A DNA stretch of 64,000 bases from an uncultured Clostridia bacterium (GTDB taxonomy: Bacteria > Bacillota > Clostridia > Lachnospirales > Lachnospiraceae), in NCBI GenBank assembly GCA_947174885.1, contig CAMWKO010000007.1:1-64000 (forward strand), given 5' to 3'. The notes under the pieces are model-generated. The model did not search any database. It saw only the letters and a list, made by a program, of their open reading frames with translations, and had not been told where the DNA came from. Within the stretch, counting starts at the first letter, position 1. Each line of letters starts with the position of its first letter. The position numbers and the translations under genes are program-made. Positions 26,797 to 35,641 of this stretch are shown one piece after another.

Positions 26797-29424
26797 ATGG
26801 CAAACAAATGGGTATACCTTTTTAGCGAAGGTAATGCTAGCATGCGTGAGCTCCTTGGTGGTAAAGGTGCTAACTTAGCTGAGATGACTAATATTGGTCT
26901 TCCGGTTCCACAGGGCTTCACAATTACAACAGAAGCTTGTACTCAGTATTATGAGGATGGCAGAGAAATCAACGATGAGATTCAGGGACAGATTAATGAA
27001 TACATCGTAAAGATGGAAGAAATTACAGGAAAGAAGTTTGGAGATAAAACAAACCCACTTCTTGTTTCAGTTCGTTCAGGTGCAAGAGCATCTATGCCGG
27101 GTATGATGGATACAATCCTTAACCTTGGTCTTAATGAAGAAGTTGTTAATACAATTGCTGAAATGTCACAGAATCCACGTTGGGCTTGGGACTGCTACAG
27201 AAGATTCATTCAGATGTACTCAGATGTAGTTATGGAAGTTGGTAAAAAGTATTTTGAACAGCTTATCGATGAAATGAAAGAAAAGAAGGGTGTTACACAG
27301 GACGTTGAGCTTAGTGCAGATGACTTAAAGGAGCTTGCTTCTCAGTTCAAGGCTGAATATAAGTCTAAGATTGGTTCAGATTTCCCGGATGATCCAAAGG
27401 AACAGTTAATGGGCGCTATCAAAGCCGTATTCCGTTCATGGGATAACCCTCGTGCAAATGTATACCGTCGTGACAATGATATCCCTTATTCATGGGGTAC
27501 AGCTGTAAACGTACAGTCTATGGCATTTGGTAACATGGGTGATGATTGTGGTACAGGTGTTGCTTTCACAAGAGACCCAGCTACAGGTGCTAAGGGACTT
27601 TTTGGTGAATTCCTTACAAATGCACAGGGTGAAGACGTTGTTGCCGGTGTAAGAACACCTATGAAGATTGCTGAAATGGAGCAGAAGTTCCCAGAAGCAT
27701 TCGCACAGTTCAATGAAGTTTGCAAGACTCTTGAAAATCACTATAGAGATATGCAGGATATGGAATTTACTGTTGAACATGGTAAGCTCTATATGTTACA
27801 GACAAGAAACGGTAAGAGAACAGCTCAGGCTGCACTTCAGATTGCTTGTGACCTTGTAGATGAGGGTATGAGAACAGAAGAAGAAGCAGTAGCTATGATC
27901 GATCCTAGAAACTTAGATACATTACTTCATCCACAGTTTGATGCTGCTGCTCTTAAGGCTGCAACTCCTATTGGTAAAGGTCTTGGTGCTTCACCTGGTG
28001 CTGCTTGCGGTAAGGTTGTATTCACAGCTGATGATGCAGTAGAATGGGCTGGAAGAGGAGAAAAGGTAGTTCTTGTTCGTCTTGAAACATCTCCGGAAGA
28101 TATTACAGGTATGAAGGCTGCTCAGGGTATCCTTACAGTTCGTGGTGGTATGACATCACATGCTGCTGTTGTTGCTCGTGGTATGGGTACATGCTGTGTA
28201 TCTGGTTGTGGCGAAATCGCTATGGACGAAGAAAACAAGAAGTTTACATTAGCAGGACAAACATTTACAGAGGGCTCAGAAATTTCTATCGATGGTACAA
28301 CAGGTAACATCTATGCCGGACTTATTCCAACAGTTGATGCTTCTATTGCCGGTACATTTGGTAGAGTTATGTCTTGGGCTGATAAATTCAGAACACTTAA
28401 GGTTAGAACAAATGCTGATACACCGGCAGATGCTAAGAAAGCTCGTGAGCTTGGTGCAGAAGGTATCGGTCTTTGCCGTACAGAGCATATGTTCTTTGAA
28501 GAAGACAGAATTGCAGCATTCAGAGAGATGATTTGTGCTGATACAGTAGAAGAAAGAGAAGCAGCTCTTGAAAAGATTCTTCCATATCAGCAGGGAGATT
28601 TCAAGGCTCTTTATGAAGCACTTGAAGGTAATCCTGTTACAATCAGATTCCTTGATCCACCTCTTCATGAATTCGTTCCTACAGAAGAAGATGATATCAA
28701 GAAACTTGCTGAAGCTCAGGGCAAGTCAGTAGACACAATTAAGAATATCATTGCTTCATTACATGAATTTAACCCAATGATGGGTCACAGAGGATGTCGT
28801 CTTGCAGTAACTTATCCTGAAATCGCTAAGATGCAGACAAAGGCTGTTATCCGTGCAGCTCTCGAAGTTAAGGCAGCTCATCCTGATTGGAATGTTAAGC
28901 CTGAAATTATGATTCCGCTTGTTTGTGAAGTTAAGGAATTAAAGTATGTAAAGAAGGTTGTTGTTGAAACAGCAGATGCTGAAATCGCAGCAGCAGGTGT
29001 ATCTCTTGAATACGAAGTAGGTACTATGATTGAAATTCCAAGAGCAGCTCTTACAGCTGATGAAATCGCAGCTGAAGCTGACTTCTTCTGCTTCGGTACA
29101 AACGACTTAACACAGATGACATTTGGTTTCTCAAGAGATGATGCAGGTAAGTTCTTAAATGCTTACTATGATACAAAGATTTTTGAAAACGATCCATTTG
29201 CTAAGCTTGACCAGACAGGTGTTGGTAAGTTAATGGAAACAGCTATTAAGCTTGGTAAGCCAGTAAACAACAAGCTTCATGTTGGTATCTGTGGCGAGCA
29301 TGGTGGAGATCCTTCATCAGTTGAGTTCTGCCATAAGATTGGTCTTGATTATGTATCATGTTCACCATTCAGAGTACCAATTGCAAGATTGGCAGCAGCA
29401 CAGGCAGCTATAGCTAATAAGTAA
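26797..29424 (+). CDS. ppdK: Pyruvate, phosphate dikinase
   Basis: An 875-residue enzyme, the same length as the Clostridium symbiosum protein. It interconverts pyruvate + ATP + Pi and PEP + AMP + PPi. N-terminal ATP-grasp domain (KGANLAEMTNIGLPVPQGFT, SVRSGARASMPGMMDTILN), central phosphohistidine domain with catalytic His in GGMTSHAAVVARGMG, and C-terminal PEP/pyruvate barrel with catalytic Cys in GICGEHGGDPSSVEF. In such anaerobes it serves PPi-dependent glycolysis. Codon use (GGT, CTT, GCT-rich) differs from neighbours, as expected for a very highly expressed gene. Start follows AGGAGGAACTTAAA. Confidence 0.97.
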   Translation: MANKWVYLFSEGNASMRELLGGKGANLAEMTNIGLPVPQGFTITTEACTQYYEDGREINDEIQGQINEYIVKMEEITGKKFGDKTNPLLVSVRSGARASMPGMMDTILNLGLNEEVVNTIAEMSQNPRWAWDCYRRFIQMYSDVVMEVGKKYFEQLIDEMKEKKGVTQDVELSADDLKELASQFKAEYKSKIGSDFPDDPKEQLMGAIKAVFRSWDNPRANVYRRDNDIPYSWGTAVNVQSMAFGNMGDDCGTGVAFTRDPATGAKGLFGEFLTNAQGEDVVAGVRTPMKIAEMEQKFPEAFAQFNEVCKTLENHYRDMQDMEFTVEHGKLYMLQTRNGKRTAQAALQIACDLVDEGMRTEEEAVAMIDPRNLDTLLHPQFDAAALKAATPIGKGLGASPGAACGKVVFTADDAVEWAGRGEKVVLVRLETSPEDITGMKAAQGILTVRGGMTSHAAVVARGMGTCCVSGCGEIAMDEENKKFTLAGQTFTEGSEISIDGTTGNIYAGLIPTVDASIAGTFGRVMSWADKFRTLKVRTNADTPADAKKARELGAEGIGLCRTEHMFFEEDRIAAFREMICADTVEEREAALEKILPYQQGDFKALYEALEGNPVTIRFLDPPLHEFVPTEEDDIKKLAEAQGKSVDTIKNIIASLHEFNPMMGHRGCRLAVTYPEIAKMQTKAVIRAALEVKAAHPDWNVKPEIMIPLVCEVKELKYVKKVVVETADAEIAAAGVSLEYEVGTMIEIPRAALTADEIAAEADFFCFGTNDLTQMTFGFSRDDAGKFLNAYYDTKIFENDPFAKLDQTGVGKLMETAIKLGKPVNNKLHVGICGEHGGDPSSVEFCHKIGLDYVSCSPFRVPIARLAAAQAAIANK

Positions 29425-29487
29425 TTAAGAAATCTAGAATTTATATAGGTTTGATGGACATTTCCCTATAGACTAGGATTTTGAAAT

Positions 29488-29531
29488 AGTCCGTTTCAGA
29501 GTGTTTATTCATTCTGAAACGGACTGTTTTT
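29488..29531 (+). terminator. ppdK terminator
   Basis: AGTCCGTTTCAGA pairs with TCTGAAACGGACT, followed by TGTTTTTATTT. Confidence 0.9.
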
Positions 29532-29560
29532 ATTTCAGATGATTTTAAAAGAGGTATGCT

Positions 29561-30781
29561 ATGCAGAGGAAAGATGATATAAAAATTTTTTTAAGTTTAT
29601 GTTTATGGATGTTAATACCATCTGTCTATTTATTGTTTCGGATGAATATTCTTTCTGTTAATAATGTAGACATTAATATATTGGGGCAGATGGAATGGTT
29701 TGATTTAATTGATGAGATAATTACGACTGCATTTATTACTCCGTTGTATTATCTTCTTAAAAATAAAGACTCTAAGAAAAACGGGTTTTCCTTCATAATA
29801 TCATTTGGTGTATATTTTTTGTTTACATTGATTATTTCATTATATATTGGTAATATATCAGAATTTATGAATGCTGAATATGCAAAAGAATATCTTTTAA
29901 TGCAATCAGTATCTATGTTGATTGCTTTTATAGGGGTATTTGTGAATTTGCTATTTATTATATATGAGAATTATAAGTGTATAGTATTGTTTACGGTAAT
30001 AAAATTAATTTTATTGTCTTTATTTGATTATTTACTGATACCTTTATTTAATGATTTAGGAACTTCCTATTCTGAAATCATTGTTAATACGGTTATTGCA
30101 ATCTCTTCAATGTTGATTATTCTTAAAAAGAAATATATTTCGTTTGCTGTCTCCAACAAAGAGTTTTTGTGTTCATGGGCAAAAATAGGGGCTTTTTCAG
30201 GATTACAGATATTTTTAGATAATTTTATCTATGCGCTTCTTGTATGCCGTATGGTAAATGCGGTTTTTGAATCAGGGAATTACTGGATAGCAAACAACTT
30301 TATATGGGGTTGGTTATTGGTACCTGTTACCTGTTTGGTACAAGTCATACAAAAAAATTCGTTGAAAATCATTACATTTCATGATGTTTGGAAATATGTT
30401 TGTGTGATTATATCTGTGTGGGCTGTTACAGTACCCTTTTGGAGTTTTTTTATACATAACATAATGGGAATCAGTAATGATAAAGATATTCTAAATATAC
30501 TATATATTTTAGTTCCGTATTATCTATGCTATATCATTGCTGCTATGATAGATGCATGGTTTGTTTCTAAAGGAAAAACCATATATATATTTATTAATTC
30601 GATTATTGTAAATATTGTATATTATGGAATCATGTATGTTTTATTTAAAGCAGGCACATTTGCTCTAAATATTCATTTTATCATTCATCTTTTCGGACTG
30701 GGAATGGTGATTCATATGCTGATTTCAATAATATTATATTTATATGAAACACGTAAAAATACAAAAACTCAAGCAATATAA
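29561..30781 (+). CDS. MATE/polysaccharide-flippase-like membrane protein
   Basis: A 406-residue protein with about twelve membrane helices and a MatE-like layout, including NFIWGWLLVPVTCLVQVIQ. It resembles Na+-driven multidrug efflux or lipid flippases of the MOP superfamily but is divergent and slightly short; substrate unknown. ATG 29561 follows AGAGGTATGCT. The C-terminal residues KNTKTQAI are encoded by sequence resembling the right end of the long palindromic repeat (AAAAATACAAAAACTCAAG), so an old insertion may have replaced the original C-terminus. Confidence 0.6.
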   Translation: MQRKDDIKIFLSLCLWMLIPSVYLLFRMNILSVNNVDINILGQMEWFDLIDEIITTAFITPLYYLLKNKDSKKNGFSFIISFGVYFLFTLIISLYIGNISEFMNAEYAKEYLLMQSVSMLIAFIGVFVNLLFIIYENYKCIVLFTVIKLILLSLFDYLLIPLFNDLGTSYSEIIVNTVIAISSMLIILKKKYISFAVSNKEFLCSWAKIGAFSGLQIFLDNFIYALLVCRMVNAVFESGNYWIANNFIWGWLLVPVTCLVQVIQKNSLKIITFHDVWKYVCVIISVWAVTVPFWSFFIHNIMGISNDKDILNILYILVPYYLCYIIAAMIDAWFVSKGKTIYIFINSIIVNIVYYGIMYVLFKAGTFALNIHFIIHLFGLGMVIHMLISIILYLYETRKNTKTQAI

Positions 30782-30824
30782 ATATTCAAATGTAACAGCA
30801 TTTGTTATATAATATAAGCAACGA

Positions 30825-30856
30825 GCCAAGTGTAAGGGTTCATCCTTACATTTGGC
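30825..30856 (+). terminator. Hairpin downstream of the flippase gene
   Basis: GCCAAGTGTAAGG pairs with CCTTACATTTGGC. A second hairpin ATCATAAGC/GCTTATGAT follows at about 30868-30888. No T-run, so a terminator role is weak. Confidence 0.4.
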
Positions 30857-30958
30857 GACTGCAGATAATCATAAGCTGTGCTTATGATATAATAAAACTT
30901 ATGAATTTTATATAATAAAGTCATATAAAAGAATTTTTAAAAGAGAAAGCAGAAAAAT

Positions 30959-32488
30959 ATGGTTGATAGAATTTCAAATTTGATAGCGGTCGGACAGCTT
31001 GAGGATGCAACAATTCTTTTAATGAAGGAAATAGAGAAAAACGGATTTAATGATATATATGCAATCTTAGCTGCAACTATTAATAAACAATATGGGGATT
31101 TTGAAAGCTCTTTGAATTATATTTTGAGGGGATTGGAATATAATAATGCAAATTATGAACTGCATTTGATGCTGGGGGATTATTATGCCGATTTGGATGT
31201 GATGCAGGCATATTTACAATATGAGACAGCTCTTCTTTTCTGTGAAAACCAGAAGGGATGTAACAGTGAAGATTATGTATACATTCAGGATGTGTCAGCT
31301 TCCTTTAAAAAGTCAAAAAGGGAAGAACTTAAGCAGAGCTTTAGACATGCACCAATTCTGATATATAAGTCGGAGGATATATGTTATGGTCTGCTAAATC
31401 ATTTTTCGGATGTTATGGCAGAGGAATTGAAGCAACTGGGAGAAAATGTAGAGGTAATTGATATTACGGAGACGCCACTGGAAAGCCTGACGAAGCTGGC
31501 AGGTAAATACTATAAAGCTATTCTGGGGATTCAGACATATTTGTTTTCAATAAAATATCAGGACGGGCGAAATCTGCATGATTTTATTTTTGGACCTAAA
31601 TTTAATATGCAGTTTGATCATCCCACATGTATGTATAAGCATTTTATGAATGGACCAAAGGAACTGACTGTGCTGACACATGATAGAAATTATAGCTCAT
31701 TTATACAAAAAAATTATCAGAATATTAAGGCCACATATATTTTTCCACCGGCAGGAGAAAAGTATGAAAAAAACGTGGATAAAATTTATGACTTGGTTTT
31801 TGTAGGCTCATATAGAAATCCAAAAGACTGGATGGGAGAAATATCGCAATTAGACATTAAATATGCCGGAAAGGCAACAGCGTTGATTGATTGGATGATA
31901 AAATATCCGAACGAAACATATGAGAATGGTGTAATGCACATTTTTGGAGAGGGTGTTTCCGTAGAGCAATATTTTGATTTGAAACAAACATATTTTTATG
32001 TAATGTTTTATTACAGAGAATTAATTATACAGACTATTTTAAAGGCGGGAATAGAGCTTCATGTATTCGGAGAAAGCTGGGAAACTGAAAACTGGAAAAA
32101 ATATGATAATTTAGTTATACATCCCTCTCTTACATGGGAGGAAAGCCTGAAGGTATATGCACAATCCAGACTCTCCCTTAATATTATGTCATGGCACAAG
32201 GATGGAATGACAGAGCGTATTGCAAATATGATGTTAAATAGGACGGTAGTGATTTCAGACAGAAGTACATATCTTGAAGAACACTTTGTGGACGGACAGG
32301 AGATTATGTTATTCAATCTGGAAGAAATAGGAATGCTTCCGGAATTAATAAAAAATGTATTAGAGGATAAAGCTTTACAGGATAACATTTGCGAAAAGGC
32401 TTATGAAAAAGCAGAAAGAACAGATACTTGGGAAATGCGGGCAAAACAGTTTCTTGAAATTGTAAATAAGTATTGTGATACTCCATAG
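30959..32488 (+). CDS. CgeB-like glycosyltransferase-family protein
   Basis: A 509-residue cytoplasmic protein. The N-terminal ~115 residues look like helical (TPR-type) repeats (YDYA..., NYILRGLEYNNANYELHLMLG). The C-terminal ~200 residues contain the CgeB/Glyco_trans_1_2 pattern: LHVFGESW, VIHPSLTWEESLKVYAQSR, SLNIMSWHKDGMTERIANMM and EKAERTDTWEMRA. Relatives are associated with spore or surface glycosylation. ATG 30959 has only a weak GAGAAAG ribosome site. Nearest downstream genes are the vanR/vanS pair, in a separate unit. Confidence 0.7.
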   Translation: MVDRISNLIAVGQLEDATILLMKEIEKNGFNDIYAILAATINKQYGDFESSLNYILRGLEYNNANYELHLMLGDYYADLDVMQAYLQYETALLFCENQKGCNSEDYVYIQDVSASFKKSKREELKQSFRHAPILIYKSEDICYGLLNHFSDVMAEELKQLGENVEVIDITETPLESLTKLAGKYYKAILGIQTYLFSIKYQDGRNLHDFIFGPKFNMQFDHPTCMYKHFMNGPKELTVLTHDRNYSSFIQKNYQNIKATYIFPPAGEKYEKNVDKIYDLVFVGSYRNPKDWMGEISQLDIKYAGKATALIDWMIKYPNETYENGVMHIFGEGVSVEQYFDLKQTYFYVMFYYRELIIQTILKAGIELHVFGESWETENWKKYDNLVIHPSLTWEESLKVYAQSRLSLNIMSWHKDGMTERIANMMLNRTVVISDRSTYLEEHFVDGQEIMLFNLEEIGMLPELIKNVLEDKALQDNICEKAYEKAERTDTWEMRAKQFLEIVNKYCDTP

Positions 32489-32573
32489 CCTGCTCAGTGT
32501 ATCTGATTATGCAGTTTTTTCATGACCATGAACGGTAACTCTAAAAGTTATATATAGGAAAAGGAAAACTGAT

Positions 32574-33278
32574 ATGAACGAGAAGATACTTATCGTTGAT
32601 GACGAAAAGGAAATAGCTGATTTAGTTGAGGTATATTTGAAAAATGACGGGTATACTGTTTTTAAATTTTATAATGGTATTGATGCATTAAAATGTATAG
32701 ATGAAACGGATATAGATTTAGCAATATTGGATATAATGCTTCCTGATGTTGATGGTTTTCATATTTGTCAGAAAATCAGAGAGAAATTCTATTATCCCAT
32801 TATCATGCTGACGGCTAAGGTTGAGGATGGAGATAAAATAATGGGACTTACCATTGGAGCTGATGATTACATTACAAAACCCTTCAATCCGTTAGAGCTT
32901 GTAGCCAGAGTAAAGACACAGCTTCGCCGATATGTTCGCTATAACAACGCCGTTAATCCTGCAGAAAAATCTGCAACGATTACGGAATATGATATAAAAG
33001 GACTTATTATTAACAAAGAAACTCACAAATGTACTTTGTATGGAAAGGAAATTCTTCTTACTCCGATTGAGTTTTCCATACTCTGGTATCTGTGTGAACA
33101 TAGAGGGAAAGTAATTTCTTCGGAGCAATTATTTGAAAATGTCTGGGGAGAAAAATTTATTGATAATAACAATACGGTTATGGCACATATTGGAAGATTA
33201 AGGGAAAAGCTTAAAGAGCCGGCAAGAAATCCGAAATTTATAAAAACAGTATGGGGGGTTGGCTACACCATTGAATAA
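32574..33278 (+). CDS. OmpR-family response regulator, VanR(G)-like
   Basis: A 234-residue regulator. Receiver domain with acidic pair in LIVDDEKEIADLVEVYLKNDG, phospho-acceptor Asp in LAILDIMLPDVDGFH, Thr in LTAK and Lys in YITKPFNPLEL; winged-helix domain from about residue 135 (LTPIEFSILWYLCEHRGKVI). The sequence strongly resembles VanR of vanG clusters as I recall it. It overlaps the kinase gene by 20 nt, and the D-Ala-D-Ser ligase gene lies downstream, so it probably controls cell-wall precursor genes. Confidence 0.85.
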   Translation: MNEKILIVDDEKEIADLVEVYLKNDGYTVFKFYNGIDALKCIDETDIDLAILDIMLPDVDGFHICQKIREKFYYPIIMLTAKVEDGDKIMGLTIGADDYITKPFNPLELVARVKTQLRRYVRYNNAVNPAEKSATITEYDIKGLIINKETHKCTLYGKEILLTPIEFSILWYLCEHRGKVISSEQLFENVWGEKFIDNNNTVMAHIGRLREKLKEPARNPKFIKTVWGVGYTIE

Positions 33279-34374
33279 AGAAATAAGATCAAGAGGTAAT
33301 TATAAGAACAGGATTATACGGCGTATTGCGTTCCAATATATATTTACCGTTCTGGCATTTATAGGAGGAATTTTACTTTTAACATTAATAGCATACGAGC
33401 TTGTTAATCAGATTATATGGCAGCCATATAATCCTATTTATATTATCTTAAAGGCTATAAAAGAATATGCACTTGTGTTTTTGATTATCTTTATTATAGC
33501 AGGCTGGGTATTTATTACCTATAAGTTTATGGGGCGTCCGTTGTGGTATCTGGATGAAGTTATTTCTGCATCCGAAAAGCTTGCCCATCCAACTGATGAA
33601 CAGATTATTTTGCCTGATGCCATGAAAAGTGTTCAGGATGAAATGAATTATATAAGAGAAACAGCTCTTCGTAATGCTTCTCTTGCAAAAGAAGCAGAAC
33701 AGCGAAAGAATGATTTGATTGTATATCTGGCACATGACTTAAAAACTCCGCTTACCTCTGTAATAGGATATCTGACATTGCTTCGTGATGAGGTCAGTAT
33801 ATCAGAAGAGCTTAGGGAAAAATATCTGTCGATATCATTAAATAAAGCCGAACGTCTTGAGGATTTGATAAATGAATTTTTTGAAATTACCAGATTTAAC
33901 CTTTCAGATATTACACTTCAGTATAGCAGAGTTAATCTGACACGATTACTGGAACAGCTTGTATTTGAATTTAAGCCTATGTTTTTAGAGAAGAATCTGC
34001 AATTCAGTTTAAGTATTCCTCCTGATATTATGATAAGATGTGATGTGGATAAGCTGCAGAGAGTCTTTGATAATCTTTTAAGAAATGCTGTTTTCTATAG
34101 CTTTGAGAATAGCGAAATTGAAATTATCGTAATGCAGGATGATATAAAAACGGATATCAGATTTATAAACCATGGTAATACCATTCCACAGGAAAAGCTT
34201 GAACGTATTTTTGAACAGTTTTATCGTTTAGATACATCACGAAGCACAAATAGTGGTGGTGCAGGACTTGGACTTGCGATATCAAAGGAAATTGTAGAGC
34301 TTCATAATGGAAGTATAAAAGCAATAAGCGAAGATGAAATTATTGAATTTGATATCAGAATCCCTCTGTCGTAA
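33259..34374 (+). CDS. Sensor histidine kinase, VanS(G)-like
   Basis: A 371-residue two-helix sensor kinase: helices near FTVLAFIGGILLLTLIAY and YALVFLIIFIIAGWVFIT with a very short outside loop, then the phospho-acceptor H-box YLAHDLKTPLTSVIGYLT, N-box DNLLRNAVFYS and glycine motif GAGLGLAISKEIV. The start is uncertain: the track uses TTG 33259, and TTG 33271 is an alternative after GGGGGG. The pair probably senses cell-wall damage or glycopeptides. Confidence 0.85.
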   Translation: MATPLNKEIRSRGNYKNRIIRRIAFQYIFTVLAFIGGILLLTLIAYELVNQIIWQPYNPIYIILKAIKEYALVFLIIFIIAGWVFITYKFMGRPLWYLDEVISASEKLAHPTDEQIILPDAMKSVQDEMNYIRETALRNASLAKEAEQRKNDLIVYLAHDLKTPLTSVIGYLTLLRDEVSISEELREKYLSISLNKAERLEDLINEFFEITRFNLSDITLQYSRVNLTRLLEQLVFEFKPMFLEKNLQFSLSIPPDIMIRCDVDKLQRVFDNLLRNAVFYSFENSEIEIIVMQDDIKTDIRFINHGNTIPQEKLERIFEQFYRLDTSRSTNSGGAGLGLAISKEIVELHNGSIKAISEDEIIEFDIRIPLS

Positions 34375-34434
34375 GAAAAATGTAAGAAATTCCGTAGGAA
34401 AATATTTGAGTATTTTTTATTAAAACAAATAAAT

Positions 34435-34484
34435 AACACTCTTGTTATTGGTACAATTTTTGTATCAGGACAAGAGTGTTTTTT
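34435..34484 (+). terminator. Terminator after the vanRS-like pair
   Basis: AACACTCTTGT pairs with ACAAGAGTGTT, followed by TTTTTTG. It separates the regulators from the ligase gene. Confidence 0.8.
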
Positions 34485-34552
34485 GTGCAATATATCTATG
34501 TTGCCTTTGGCAACAAGACTTTTTGAAGCTAAAAAAAATACGGAAACTCAAG
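34485..34552. repeat. Partial copy (right part) of the long palindromic repeat
   Basis: It contains the GTTGCCTTTGGCAAC hairpin and the right arm CTTTTTGAAGCTAAA plus ATACGGAAACTCAAG. The left part is missing or very diverged (a possible TTGAGTATTTTTTATT left arm lies near 34406). Confidence 0.85.
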
Positions 34553-34600
34553 TATAATAACATTTTTGAAATATAAAATCACGAAAGGAGATATATTAAA

Positions 34601-35641
34601 ATGCGAATAGCTATTATTTTCGGAGGTAACTCAACAGAATATGAAGTGTCCCTGCAGTCGGCATTTTCGGTTTTTGAAAATATAAATAAGGATAAGTATG
34701 ATATAGTTCCAATCGGAATTACCTGTGATGGAGAATGGTATCACTATACAGGAGATTATGTAAAAATAGCTGATAATACATGGCATGAGGATAATAAAAA
34801 CCTATATCCGGTTGTCGTTTCACAAAGCCGCTCTGTTAAAAGTTTTTTAGAACTTACAGAGGATAAGTACACGGTTATTGGTATTGATTTTGTATTCCCC
34901 ATACTTCATGGAAAAAATGGTGAAGATGGAACACTTCAGGGAATGTTTGAGCTTGCGGGGATACCTGTTATTGGCTGTAACACCTTGTCATCTGCTCTTT
35001 GTATGGATAAGGACAGGGCACATAAGCTCGTAAGCTTTGCAGGTATATCCGTACCAAAATCGGTAACCTTTAAACGTTTTGAAACAGATACGGCCTTGTT
35101 AAAAATCGAAAAGGATTTGACATATCCCCTGTTTGTCAAGCCTGTCCGTGCAGGCTCCTCCTTTGGAATAACAAAAGTAAATGCAAAAAATGAACTTAAT
35201 ACGGCTATAGAGTCAGCATTTGAACATGATACGGAGGTTATTGTCGAGGAAGCGATAGACGGCTTTGAAGTAGGTTGTGCAGTACTTGGCAATGATAAAC
35301 TGACTGTTGGCAGGGTTGATGAAATTGAGTTGTCAGGAGGTTTCTTTGATTACACTGAGAAATACACTCTTAAATCCTCAAATATTTATATGCCTGCAAG
35401 AATAGACAGTGAAACGGAAAAAAGGGTACAGGAAACTGCCGTAATTATATATAAGGCATTGGGGTGTTCAGGTTTTGCCAGAGTAGATATGTTTTTAACG
35501 CCATCCGGAGAAATTGTTTTTAACGAAGTAAATACCATTCCCGGATTTACCTCACACAGCCGTTATCCTAATATGATGAAAGGCATAGGCTTGTCTTTTG
35601 CAGATATGTTGGACAAGCTGATAGGGTTATATATAGAGTAA
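34601..35641 (+). CDS. vanG: D-alanine--D-serine ligase, VanG-like
   Basis: A 346-residue ATP-grasp ligase. It begins IAIIFGGNSTEYEVSLQSA, has LHGKNGEDGTLQGMFELAGI, FVKPVRAGSSFGITKV (ATP site), and FNEVNTIPGFTSHSRYPNMM (Mg and product site). The omega-loop segment EKYTLKSS is characteristic of D-Ala-D-Ser rather than D-Lac ligases. It would make precursors with lower vancomycin affinity. AAAGGAGATATATTAAA precedes the ATG. It is followed immediately (TAATG overlap) by a racemase. The cluster lacks vanXY/vanY, so full resistance is not expected from this locus alone. Confidence 0.85.
   Translation: MRIAIIFGGNSTEYEVSLQSAFSVFENINKDKYDIVPIGITCDGEWYHYTGDYVKIADNTWHEDNKNLYPVVVSQSRSVKSFLELTEDKYTVIGIDFVFPILHGKNGEDGTLQGMFELAGIPVIGCNTLSSALCMDKDRAHKLVSFAGISVPKSVTFKRFETDTALLKIEKDLTYPLFVKPVRAGSSFGITKVNAKNELNTAIESAFEHDTEVIVEEAIDGFEVGCAVLGNDKLTVGRVDEIELSGGFFDYTEKYTLKSSNIYMPARIDSETEKRVQETAVIIYKALGCSGFARVDMFLTPSGEIVFNEVNTIPGFTSHSRYPNMMKGIGLSFADMLDKLIGLYIE

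Noticed and set aside
31000-32488. Classing the CgeB-like protein as part of the van cluster
   Set aside because: It precedes vanR by 85 nt with no shared theme; proximity alone is not enough.
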